Source: DASRGL01 sp035651115 (GTDB lineage Bacteria; Armatimonadota; Chthonomonadetes; Chthonomonadales; Chthonomonadaceae). From it: 64,000 nucleotides of DNA. The position numbers were made by a program, and so were the translations under genes. Shown one piece after another: positions 1-7,917 of this stretch. Location: NCBI GenBank assembly GCA_035651115.1, contig DASRGL010000431.1:1-64000 (forward strand), written 5' to 3'. Under the pieces are notes generated by a model. That model searched no databases. It saw only the letters and a program-made list of their open reading frames with translations, and was not told the DNA's origin. The stretch's first letter is position 1; each line of letters opens with the position of its first letter.

Positions 1-1
1 C

Positions 2-49
2 TTGGGTGGTGCCCTCATCTGCTGGAACTTCCTCGCCAAGCTCAAATAG
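2..49 (+). CDS. C-terminal scrap of an unidentified protein
   Basis: An open frame enters from the left edge and ends at TAG after about 15 residues (...ALICWNFLAKLK). It is too short to assign. Its position beside a broken insertion sequence suggests it could be the tail of another transposase, but that is only a guess from context. Confidence 0.2.
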   Translation: MGGALICWNFLAKLK

Positions 50-167
50 GTTTTGTTAGGCGCTCTTAAGGCCGCTTCTTTCTCCCTTTGCCCGCCTGTC
101 TGAACAATGATTAGTCAGATTACGGGATGGACTCAGTAGTCAGTTGGATTGAATATCCAGCAAATGT

Positions 168-1083
168 CTACCTATCAAGTCTACTACTCATGCAAGACTG
201 GAACAGACACTCCTGGCTGCTCTTTGAAAATCGGATACAACCGACGCAACTTGATGCGCGCATCCGCCGGTTGATCCGAGGCGCCTCCTCGGGCGGGAAA
301 GTGGCGTACAGACAGGCCGGACCCTGCGTCCCCAGATTGTCGCAGACCACCACCACCTCGGCGTCGGGATACTCCTGATCCACCAGAGCGCGCAGGAAAA
401 GGGCGGTGTCGGCATAGGTATGCCGCTGGGTGACCTGCACGCCTCGGCGTCCGGCCAGAGGTTCGACCCACAGGAACAGATTGGCTTTGCCCAATCGCTC
501 GTACTCGTAGTCTTGTTTGGCCGCCTCTCCAGGTTGCATCGGCAGGGTTCCCTGGGGCGTCTCCCGCCGTTCCTTACCGCCTTCATCAAAGCAGACGACC
601 GGACGCTTCGGATCGTAAGGCCATTGGTAGACATCGAGGACGTCTTCCATCCTAGCCACAGAGGAAGCCGAGGGCGTGCCGATGCACCCGGTTTTCACTT
701 GCCAGGGCTTGAGGGCGTTTTTTTAGACGCTCCCAGATCGTTGTGTAATCAATGGCTTCCACCAAGCCCAGTTCGATCACCCGCGAAGTCAGCAGGCGTA
801 CCGTCCATCGCGCGTGTCCTTCGGGTGGGTCGCTACAGGCGAGGACAGCAATCTGGGCTTCGATCTCGCCGGTGATCTTGGGCGCGCGTCCCGGTCGGGG
901 CTTCTCCACCAGCGCGGCTTGCCGCCCTTCTTGTCGGAAGCGGTGGCGCACGTTGGCGACGGTGGCCGTGCTACACAAGAGAGCCTCGGCCACCTCTTTG
1001 TCGGTTCGGAACTGCCCCTGGCTGCGGTCCGTGCGCAGCAGAATGCGGGCGCGGGTCTGGACACGGGTATAGTATAGGCCCAT
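168..1083 (-). pseudogene. IS630-family transposase, frameshifted and degenerate
   Basis: The N-terminal part (1083 down to about 720) encodes a helix-turn-helix of the IS630/Tc1-like type (EVAEALLCSTATVANVRHRF). The DDE_3 catalytic part continues in a different frame (698 to 168), with the VVVCDNLGTQ Asp block and the FPPEEAPRI block. The two frames meet at a run of seven A on the coding strand (718-724). The downstream frame is +1 relative to the first, so one A fewer or two more would join them. The C-terminal block that should carry the last catalytic Glu (normally around TPKHGSWLNMAEIE) is unrecognisable. Frameshifting at A-runs is known in IS630 elements, so the A7 tract could once have been functional, but the damaged end argues for a dead copy. 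No terminal inverted repeats were identified. Confidence 0.75.
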
Positions 1084-1104
1084 GCCTGCCGTTTCGTCAA
1101 CATT

Positions 1105-2304
1105 TCAGACGCGGCGGGCGCGCTTCGAGGCGGCTTTCCGGGTCACGGCGACGGGCAGGCGGGAATGCACGAACTCCCGCTCCATGAGATGGAAGAAGGC
1201 GGCCCGCTCCGCGCCGCGCACGATGGCCTGCTCGTGCGCCTCCGCCAGCGCGACCGGGTAGCCGTCGCCTTTCTGCGCCTGATCGTAGCAGAGTGCGTGA
1301 GCGAGCGACAGCAGGGCCGGATCGGTGGCGACCCACGCCGGTATCTCGACGCGGGCGACTTCCAGGCCCGTGTGCAGATAGAAGAAGCGGATGCTGTTTT
1401 CCGGGCGGTAGCTTCCTAAAATCTGGGAGCGGGAGCCGAAGACGGCAGAGCGTTCTCCCGGCTGAAGCAGATCGAAGAAGAGATCGGCGTCGGTGAGGCG
1501 TTCGGTTCCGGCGCAGTCCGGCGCGACAAAGTGGGGTTTGGGCTTCTGGCGGTTCGGGCAGTAGCGGTCGCAGTTGGCCTGCGGGTGCGGACACCGGAAC
1601 ACGCGCAGGGCGTTGACCACATCGCGGCTCGTGGGCTGGCTGATATAACCGACGATGGGGACGTTGTGCTGCCGGGCGGTCTCCAGATGCGACTCGAAGG
1701 CGGCCAGCGATGCCGCGCGGAACTCGTCGTGTTCCGTCTCCAGGGGCCAGAGGATAAGGCTGCCGTCGGAGAGGGCAAGCATCGGCCCGGAAGCGGTAGG
1801 CGCGTTCTCGACGATCATCTCCGCCAGCCCTGCGAACTCGGCCAGCAGACGGCGGATCGCCAGGCGCTTCGGCACGATGACGGCCTGCTCACCCTGGAAC
1901 TCGTCCAGCAGATCGTCGTCCGGGGGCGCCAGCTTCGGGCGAGAGGTCAGCGTGGCGCGCTCGCCGGTTCCGTAGCGGAGCGCGATCATGCCGACGTTGA
2001 TCAGGTAGCAGAGCGCGATGTCGTGGCGGTCGGAGACGATCTGCGAGCCGTCTGCGGCCAGAACCGTGCAGGGCAGGGGGCGCGGCGGCGCGGCGTGGGC
2101 GCGGTCGGGCGGCTCGTGCCAGGCGGCGACCAGCCAGGAGGTGCGACTGTGGGCGATTTTCTCGCGCGTCTCTTCCCAGAGCGGGCCGGATTCATGCAGG
2201 CGGCGGCGGGCCTCTTTCCAGGCGGCCTGCTGTTGAGGCAGCGCGCGTGCCTGGTCTGCGGCGAAATTGCGTATCTGCGAGGTTATCTGGGCGAAGTCGA
2301 GCAT
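1105..2304 (-). CDS. NurA-domain nuclease
   Basis: A 399-residue protein with the NurA-type motif ADGSQI (residues 84-89) and a second acidic block LSDGSLI near the middle. In the NurA family these carry the metal-binding aspartates of a 5'-3' nuclease that works with the HerA helicase in end resection. No herA neighbour is visible here, so that role is inferred from the family. The C-terminus is basic (KAASKRARRV). The ATG at 2304 was chosen because the longer open frame upstream reads through repeat sequence (2305-2545) and gives low-complexity Pro/Gly peptide. The gene stops 22 bp short of the IS630 remnant start. Confidence 0.8.
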   Translation of the reverse strand: MLDFAQITSQIRNFAADQARALPQQQAAWKEARRRLHESGPLWEETREKIAHSRTSWLVAAWHEPPDRAHAAPPRPLPCTVLAADGSQIVSDRHDIALCYLINVGMIALRYGTGERATLTSRPKLAPPDDDLLDEFQGEQAVIVPKRLAIRRLLAEFAGLAEMIVENAPTASGPMLALSDGSLILWPLETEHDEFRAASLAAFESHLETARQHNVPIVGYISQPTSRDVVNALRVFRCPHPQANCDRYCPNRQKPKPHFVAPDCAGTERLTDADLFFDLLQPGERSAVFGSRSQILGSYRPENSIRFFYLHTGLEVARVEIPAWVATDPALLSLAHALCYDQAQKGDGYPVALAEAHEQAIVRGAERAAFFHLMEREFVHSRLPVAVTRKAASKRARRV

Positions 2305-2545
2305 GGTCTGCCTGGCCCCCTCCCTGGCCCTCCCCCTGTTCTTGGGGGAGGGAACATTCGATATGCAGGCTTCGCCGTTCCTTTGCACTCCCGCAGGAGT
2401 TGGAAGAGAGGCACAGGTTGGCGCTATCGCTCCCCTCTCCCTTGCAGGGAGAGGGGCCGGGGGTGAGGGTAGAGGCTTGCGCCCTTGCTCCCCCTCCCCC
2501 TGTTCTTGGGGGGAGGGCCAGGGAGGGGGGCAATCTCTCCAGCAT
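2305..2545. repeat. Cluster of GC-rich palindromic repeats
   Basis: Three units lie in about 230 bp. Two are of a CCTCCCTGGCCCTCCCCC type with a TGTTCTT core (near 2316-2352 and 2489-2536). One is of a CCCCTCTCCC/GGGAGAGGGG type ending GGGGGTGAGGG (near 2430-2470). The same two sequence types recur inside coding regions at 11409-11452, 23630-23880, 42228-42400 and 45225-45345. Here they form the leader of the nurA-like gene, between it and the divergent siroheme decarboxylase gene. Confidence 0.8.
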
Positions 2546-2596
2546 TCTAACATGCCGCCGCCTGGCTGTCAATCCAGAAAGACCGGAACGGCGCGG

Positions 2597-2625
2597 TTGT
2601 GTTTGCAGGCAGGTTCGGGTACAAT
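2597..2625 (+). promoter_or_regulatory. Predicted sigma-70-type promoter of the siroheme decarboxylase gene
   Basis: TTGTGT (2597-2602), a 17-nt spacer, then TACAAT (2620-2625), about 70 nt upstream of the ATG at 2698. Spacing is ideal and the -10 box is one mismatch from consensus. Confidence 0.55.
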
Positions 2626-2697
2626 AAGGGAGGTATCGAAAGCGAGCAACACGGTGCTGGCCTCCCGGCTGGCACAGGGCAGGGAGGGCCATCAGCG

Positions 2698-3879
2698 ATG
2701 AGTGTGACCGTCAGGACAGACGCGCCGGAGGCGGAAGAGCGTAACGAACAGGACGCTGCCGCGCGCCATTGGGAGTGCCGCGAGTGCGAATATCAACTCG
2801 TTGCGCCGAACCCGCCCGATGCCTGTCCGCTCTGCGGCGAACCCGGCGACCAGTTCCAGGAGACGCACCCCGTCGCGATGGACACCCTGGACAAGCAGCT
2901 CTGCAATCTGCTGCAGCATGGCGTGCCGCTCGTCGAGAATCCGTGGGAGGTCTACGGCGCGGAACTGGGCCTCTCCAGCGACGAGGTCATGGCGCGCATC
3001 CGCCGCATGAAGGCCGACGTGATCCGCCAGATCTCCGCCATCTTCGACTCGCGCAGCCTGGGCTACAAGTCTACGCTGGTCGCCATGAGGTTCGCGCCGG
3101 AAGAGGTGGATCGAGGCGCGGCCATCATCAACAAGCATCCGGGCGTCAGCCACAACTACCGCCGCAACCACGTCTTCAACCTCTGGTTCACGCTCACCAT
3201 CCACAGCTCGCAAGACCTGGCGGAGGAGGTCCACAAGCTGGGCGAGGCGGCGGGCGCGCAGCAGACCATCCTGCTCCCCACCATCAAGCTGTTTAAGATC
3301 GGCGTGAAGCTGGACGTGACCGGCGAGAAGGACGTGACCCGCCAGGAGGAAGGCCCGATCGTCCGGGGCGTCAAGAGCGCGCAGACGCTCACGCCGCGTG
3401 AAGTCGAGGCGGTGCGCGTGTTGCAGCGCGACCTGCCCATCGAGGAGCAGCCGTTCCGCGTCTGGGAGCAGAAGTTCGGCATTCCGCAGGACGAACTGTT
3501 CGACCACGCGCAGGCATTCATCGAGCGCGGCATCATGCGCCGGTTCAGCGCGGTGCTGCGGCATCGCAACGCGGGCTTCTCGGCGAACGCGATGGGGGTC
3601 TGGATCGTGCCGGAGAAGCGGCTGAGCGAGGTCGGTGAGATCATCGCGGGCTTCGCGGCCTGTAGCCACTGTTACCAGCGCCCCGCCTATCCCCCCGCCT
3701 GGCCCTACAATCTCTTCTCGATGGTGCATGGCAAGACGACCGATGACTGCCGCGCCGTGCTGGACTCGATGGCCGAAAAGACGGGCCTGCAAGAGTACGC
3801 CATGCTCTACAGCACCAAAGAGTACAAAAAGGTGCGCGTGAAGTATTTTGCGCCCGGCACGCCCGTCCCGACCGCCTGA
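2698..3879 (+). CDS. Siroheme decarboxylase, rubredoxin-AhbA-AhbB fusion
   Basis: A 393-residue protein. Residues 25-50 form a rubredoxin-like knuckle (Cys27, Cys30, Cys43, Cys46). Two Lrp/AsnC-like AhbA/AhbB (NirD/NirL) modules follow, each with an HTH-type N-terminal part. The first has the typical HNYRRNHVFNLWFTLT block, the second HCYQRPAYPPAWPYNLFSMVHG. In characterised systems AhbA and AhbB, or NirDLGH, together decarboxylate siroheme to 12,18-didecarboxysiroheme on the way to heme or heme d1. Here both halves sit on one chain. No ahbC/ahbD or nir neighbours are present. The start is the ATG at 2698, preceded by GGGAGGG; longer in-frame starts read intergenic sequence. Confidence 0.85.
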   Translation: MSVTVRTDAPEAEERNEQDAAARHWECRECEYQLVAPNPPDACPLCGEPGDQFQETHPVAMDTLDKQLCNLLQHGVPLVENPWEVYGAELGLSSDEVMARIRRMKADVIRQISAIFDSRSLGYKSTLVAMRFAPEEVDRGAAIINKHPGVSHNYRRNHVFNLWFTLTIHSSQDLAEEVHKLGEAAGAQQTILLPTIKLFKIGVKLDVTGEKDVTRQEEGPIVRGVKSAQTLTPREVEAVRVLQRDLPIEEQPFRVWEQKFGIPQDELFDHAQAFIERGIMRRFSAVLRHRNAGFSANAMGVWIVPEKRLSEVGEIIAGFAACSHCYQRPAYPPAWPYNLFSMVHGKTTDDCRAVLDSMAEKTGLQEYAMLYSTKEYKKVRVKYFAPGTPVPTA

Positions 3880-3885
3880 GCAGGA

Positions 3886-3945
3886 AGAAACCGCCCGCTG
3901 TGCTAGAGTTACAGAGACACGGAGAGAAATCCCCGTGTCTCTTCT
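3886..3945. terminator. Repeat-derived hairpin, likely terminator
   Basis: AGAGACACGG (3913-3922) pairs with CCGTGTCTCT (3933-3942), followed by TCTGG. The unit begins with a CCGCCCGCTG motif shared with the repeats at 35927-36045 and 37885-37922. It lies just after the siroheme decarboxylase stop codon. Confidence 0.55.
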
Positions 3946-3992
3946 GGTATGAATCAATGGTCGCAGCTTACCCAACATAGGCAGGAAGCGAG

Positions 3993-5324
3993 ATGAACGC
4001 CTACGACATCATCGCGAAAAAGCGGGACGGCGGGGAACTCCGCGCGGAGGAGATCGCGCTTTTTGTGCGGGGTGTCGTGGAGGGCCGCGTGCCGGACTAC
4101 CAGGCCAGCGCGTGGCTGATGGCGGTCTATCTGCGCGGCATGACCGACCGGGAAACGCTCGACCTGACGCTTGCCATGCGCGATTCGGGAAGCCGGGTAG
4201 ACCTCTCCGACCTGCCCAACGGCCCGGCGCTCGACAAGCACAGCACGGGCGGCGTGGGCGACAAGACGACGCTCGTAGTCGTGCCGATGCTGGCGGCGGC
4301 GGGCGTGCCGATGCTCAAGATGAGCGGGCGCGGCCTGGGCTTCTCCGGCGGCACGGTGGACAAGCTCGAATCCATCCCCGGCTTCCGCACGAGTCTGACG
4401 ATTGATGAGGCGAAAGCGCAGGTGCGGCGCATCGGAGCGGCGCTGATCGCGCAGTCCGCCGAACTTGCGCCCGCCGACAAAATCCTCTATGCGCTCCGTG
4501 ACGTGACCGCCACCGTCGAGAGCATTCCGCTCATCGCCAGCAGCATTATGTCGAAGAAACTGGCGGCGGGCGCGGGGCGGATCGTGCTGGACGTGAAGGT
4601 GGGGCGGGGCGCGTTCATGAAGACGCGGGAACGGGCAGAAGAACTGGCGCGCGCGCTGATCGCCATCGGCAGGGGCGCGGGCGTGCCGACCTCCGCCGTG
4701 CTGACCGCGATGGACGAACCGCTCGGTTGGGCGATAGGCAACGCGCTGGAGGTGCGCGAGGCGCTGGACACGCTGGCGAATGCGCCGCAGACCGAGCCGC
4801 GTTTTCGCGACCTGTGCATCGCGCTGGCCGCGCACGGCCTGATGGCGGTCGGGAAGGCGGCAGACCACGATGCGGGCCGTGCGCTGGCGGAGCGGATATT
4901 GACGTCCGGCGCGGCGGCGGAGAAGTTTGCGGAGATCGTGGCGGCGCAGGGCGGGCCGTCGGGCGGAGTGGAAGCGATGGCCGCCGCGCTGCCGGTCGCG
5001 CCGCTGCAAGTCGTCGTGAAAGCGGAGAGTGCGGGCGTCGTCGCGGGGATAGATGCGGAGGCGGTTGGGCGGCTGGCAATGGCGATGGGCGGGGGCCGCG
5101 CCGCCAAATCCGACCCCATTGATCCGGCGGTCGGCATCGTGCTGCGCTGCAAGGCGGGCGCGAGCGTGCCGCCGGGAACGGAACTGGCGACCCTGCATCT
5201 GCGCGCTGCCGATGGCGCGCGGGCCGATGCATTTGCCGGGACGCTGCGCGCCGCCTATTCCCTCGCGCCGGAGGGCCAGGCTTCCCCGCCGCCCGCCTCC
5301 CCGGTTCTCGCCATCCTGCCTTGA
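3993..5324 (+). CDS. Pyrimidine-nucleoside (thymidine) phosphorylase
   Basis: A 443-residue protein of the anthranilate phosphoribosyltransferase-like nucleoside phosphorylase II family, of normal family length. The signature DKHSTGGVGDKT (residues 81-92) is the phosphate-binding segment, and KMSGRGLGFSGGTVDKLES is the next conserved block. The enzyme splits thymidine, uridine or deoxyuridine with phosphate into base and (deoxy)ribose-1-phosphate in cytoplasmic salvage. Substrate preference (deoA versus pdp) cannot be read from sequence by eye, so no symbol is given. The start ATG lies 7 nt after AGGAAGCG. A 21-nt hairpin at 5359-5379 lies between this gene and the next. Confidence 0.88.
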   Translation: MNAYDIIAKKRDGGELRAEEIALFVRGVVEGRVPDYQASAWLMAVYLRGMTDRETLDLTLAMRDSGSRVDLSDLPNGPALDKHSTGGVGDKTTLVVVPMLAAAGVPMLKMSGRGLGFSGGTVDKLESIPGFRTSLTIDEAKAQVRRIGAALIAQSAELAPADKILYALRDVTATVESIPLIASSIMSKKLAAGAGRIVLDVKVGRGAFMKTRERAEELARALIAIGRGAGVPTSAVLTAMDEPLGWAIGNALEVREALDTLANAPQTEPRFRDLCIALAAHGLMAVGKAADHDAGRALAERILTSGAAAEKFAEIVAAQGGPSGGVEAMAAALPVAPLQVVVKAESAGVVAGIDAEAVGRLAMAMGGGRAAKSDPIDPAVGIVLRCKAGASVPPGTELATLHLRAADGARADAFAGTLRAAYSLAPEGQASPPPASPVLAILP

Positions 5325-5458
5325 TGCCGCCCTTTCCCCTACGATTACGTAAACTTAACCGGAGCGGTGTGTACTCCGGCACAGCCGAAAATCCCTGGAC
5401 TGTGCTATAGTATAGGCGCGACGCAATCGCGAACGAAATCGCTCCAATGGATAAGTAA

Positions 5459-6826
5459 GTGATGACGGAAGACCGTGTGCAAACTCTGGAACAGAATCTC
5501 GCCATGCGCGACCGCCAGATCGAGGCGGTGCATCGCGTCAGCGCGGCGCTGTTCTCCAAGACCGATCTCGACTCCCTGCTCCATGAGACCCTGCGGGTCT
5601 CGCTGGAGACGCTGGAAGCCGACGCCGGTTCTATCTATCTCTACGATAAAGAGAAGCGGAAACTCGTCTTCCGCTATATCTACGGCGGCGCGCCCTCCCT
5701 GCTCGGCGTCGAGATAGACCCGGAAGAAGACCGGGAGGGCAAGGCCGCCACCGTCTTCCGCACCGGCCTGCCGCTGCTGACCGATACCCGCACGGACACC
5801 CATAACACCAGTATTGACGACCGCACGGGCTACCACACCAGCAACCTGCTCACCGTTCCTCTGAAGAATCTCGGCGGCGAGACCATCGGCGTGATGCAGG
5901 CGCTCAACAAGCGATCCGGGCCGTTCGGAGAGGATGACCTGGAACTGATGGAGATCATCGGCAGCCTGGCCGCGACCTCCATCGTCAACACGCAACTGGC
6001 GGAGGAGGCGCGGCTGGCGGCGGTGGCGCGGGCGCTCGGCGACCTGAGCCACGACATCAAGAACGCGCTGACGCCGGTGGAGTCGATGGTGGATACGACC
6101 GTCGTCTCGTTCGTCGAGCCGATGTATAAGCGGCTGGATACGCTGCTGGCCGCGTGGGAGACGGCGCACCCGGAGATGGCGGCGGCGCTGCGCGAAACGA
6201 TAGGGCCGCTGCGGGACTGGTATCCGGAGATGCTGAGTTCGGTCAACGACGGCTGCGGGGACATTCGAGAGATGGTCAGCCAGATCGCCGACTACATCAA
6301 AGGCGCGCAGGCGACTCATATCGAGGTCTCCGACCTGAAGGCGGTGCTGGAGGAGCGGCTGCGGCGGCTGAACGTGGTGGCGCGCAACCGCCGCGTGACG
6401 ATTCATCTGGAAGGACTGGAGAGCGTGCCGCCGTTCCCGTTCGACCGGCGGCTGCTGGGCCGGGCCGTGTTCAACCTGGTCAACAATGCGCTCGGCGCGA
6501 TCAGCGAGGCGGTGCAGAGGCGGACGCTCACCCTGCGGCCCTCCGGATTCAATGTCTGGGTGCGCGCCCGCGCCGTGCCGGAGGGAACGTTCCCGGAAGG
6601 CGGCTACTGCCTGATCGCGGTGCAGGACGACGGCCCCGGCATCCCGGAGCGAGTCAAGAGCCTGCTGTTCACGCCGCAGGTCATCAGTACGACACCGGGC
6701 GGCACGGGCATCGGCACGCGCTTCGTCAAGAGCGTCGCGGACGCGCACGGAGGGTTGGTCGGCGTGGAGAGCCAGATGGGAGAGGGCGCGCGCTTCTGGA
6801 TCAAGCTGCCGCTTGTGGGGACCTAA
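5459..6826 (+). CDS. GAF-domain sensor histidine kinase
   Basis: A 455-residue soluble kinase with no membrane segments. A GAF sensor domain spans about residues 28-180. The phospho-acceptor H-box is DLSHDIKNALTP (His198). After a helical insert of about 110 residues comes the HATPase domain with N-box FNLVNNALGAI, G1 QDDGPGIPE and G2 GGTGIGTRFV. The insert between H-box and ATPase domain is long for a HisKA four-helix bundle. No response regulator is adjacent, so the partner is unknown. GTG at 5459 and ATG at 5462 are adjacent possible starts. A TATAGT -10-like box lies near 5405. Confidence 0.85.
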   Translation: MMTEDRVQTLEQNLAMRDRQIEAVHRVSAALFSKTDLDSLLHETLRVSLETLEADAGSIYLYDKEKRKLVFRYIYGGAPSLLGVEIDPEEDREGKAATVFRTGLPLLTDTRTDTHNTSIDDRTGYHTSNLLTVPLKNLGGETIGVMQALNKRSGPFGEDDLELMEIIGSLAATSIVNTQLAEEARLAAVARALGDLSHDIKNALTPVESMVDTTVVSFVEPMYKRLDTLLAAWETAHPEMAAALRETIGPLRDWYPEMLSSVNDGCGDIREMVSQIADYIKGAQATHIEVSDLKAVLEERLRRLNVVARNRRVTIHLEGLESVPPFPFDRRLLGRAVFNLVNNALGAISEAVQRRTLTLRPSGFNVWVRARAVPEGTFPEGGYCLIAVQDDGPGIPERVKSLLFTPQVISTTPGGTGIGTRFVKSVADAHGGLVGVESQMGEGARFWIKLPLVGT

Positions 6827-7002
6827 CCCCCCGTCCCCCTGCCCTAAAACGCTGCGCTGGGAAGGGGGAGCCAAAACACAAGGCTTGTGCCTCTCTTCCA
6901 ACTCGCTACCGAGTTCAGGAGGAGGGCAAAGCCTCCAATCGGACTCTCCCCCTTCCCAGCGAGCCTGCGAGCGTTTTAGGGAAGGGGGATGGGGGGGTTA
7001 GG
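6827..7002. repeat. Long inverted repeat between convergent genes
   Basis: Left arm near 6828-6870 (CCCCCGTCCCCCTGCCCTAA and onward, ending GGGAAGGGGGAG) and right arm near 6945-7002 (CTCCCCCTTCCCAGCG, GCGTTTTAGGGAAGGGGGAT) are near-perfect inverted copies around an insert of about 75 bp. It lies between the histidine kinase stop and the Crp-type gene stop and could end transcription in both directions. It is related in composition, though not identical, to the other GC-rich palindromes. Confidence 0.7.
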
Positions 7003-7692
7003 TCACTGCATCCGTTTTTCCAGTTCGGCGCGTTTGTGGATGGTGATGCGGTAGCTGGGGTCTACCGAAAGCAGGCCGCGCTGCCGGTAGGCGACCATCA
7101 CCTGGTTGACCCGCTCTCGCGACGCCCCCACCAACTGCGCGATGTCGCCCTGCGTCAGCCGGATGGGGATGAGAATGTCGCCGTTGGGAAGCGTCTGGCC
7201 GTACAGATTGCCGAACTCGATAAGCTGGTGCGCCACGCGCCCGTACACGTCGAAGGTCGAGTGCGCCAGGATACGCACGTTGGCGAGGCGCAGCCGCCGC
7301 GCGAGCAGCCGCAGCAGATTGCGCGTGAAGGTCGGGATCGTGTTCAGCATCTCCTCGTAGGTGGCGCGGTCAATGGAGATCAGGGTCGTCGCCTCCTGCG
7401 TGATGACATCGGCGGAGCGCGATCCCGAATCGAGCAGGCTCATCTCTCCGAAGGTGTCGCCTGCGGCCAGCAGCGCCAGGAAGACCTCGTTGCCGTCGGG
7501 AAGCGTCGAGGAGATTTTGACCGTGCCGTGCAGGATAACGAAAAAGTTCTCGCCGGGATCATCCTGATGGACGATGGCTTCGTCGGCGCGATAGGTGCGC
7601 TGCCGGGCGTGCGCCGCGACGAACTCCAACTGTTCCGGCGTGAATTTGTCGAAGAGGGCGATACTGGCAAGCTGTTTGGTATCCAGAGGCAT
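7003..7692 (-). CDS. Crp/Fnr family transcriptional regulator
   Basis: A 229-residue protein: cyclic-nucleotide-binding-like beta-barrel (about 10-125, with GDTFGEMSLLDSGSRSADV in the phosphate-binding-cassette position), dimerisation helix, then a winged HTH (LTQGDIAQLVGASRERVNQV, about 175-197). The cassette retains GE and R, and there is no Fnr-type cysteine cluster, so a cyclic nucleotide ligand is plausible but unproven. A class III cyclase gene lies at the far end of this window (63495-64000), too distant for a firm link. The gene has a consensus promoter at 7814-7842 and diverges from the glycosidase gene. Confidence 0.87.
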   Translation of the reverse strand: MPLDTKQLASIALFDKFTPEQLEFVAAHARQRTYRADEAIVHQDDPGENFFVILHGTVKISSTLPDGNEVFLALLAAGDTFGEMSLLDSGSRSADVITQEATTLISIDRATYEEMLNTIPTFTRNLLRLLARRLRLANVRILAHSTFDVYGRVAHQLIEFGNLYGQTLPNGDILIPIRLTQGDIAQLVGASRERVNQVMVAYRQRGLLSVDPSYRITIHKRAELEKRMQ

Positions 7693-7813
7693 ACGTCATT
7701 TTCGCTTTCTCGATGACAGGAGAAACTCCGTCAATCAGGCAGGGGCGCAGGGCCGGGAGCGCATACACGGGTGACAACGCCGTAGGCGTCCAGGCGTTCT
7801 CCTCGTCGCCCTG

Positions 7814-7842
7814 ATTATAGAGTGGTTAAGAGAGATTGTCAA
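7814..7842 (-). promoter_or_regulatory. Consensus promoter of the Crp/Fnr regulator
   Basis: On the minus strand TTGACA (7842-7837), a 17-nt spacer, and TATAAT (7819-7814). All twelve positions match consensus. It lies about 120 nt upstream of the start codon at 7692, leaving a long leader. Confidence 0.75.
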
Positions 7843-7917
7843 GTAGGGGCGCAGCGGACGCGCGGCAAGACATCCGGGCGAGGGCGGGACATCGGGTCAA
7901 AAAACAGGAGCGACAGG

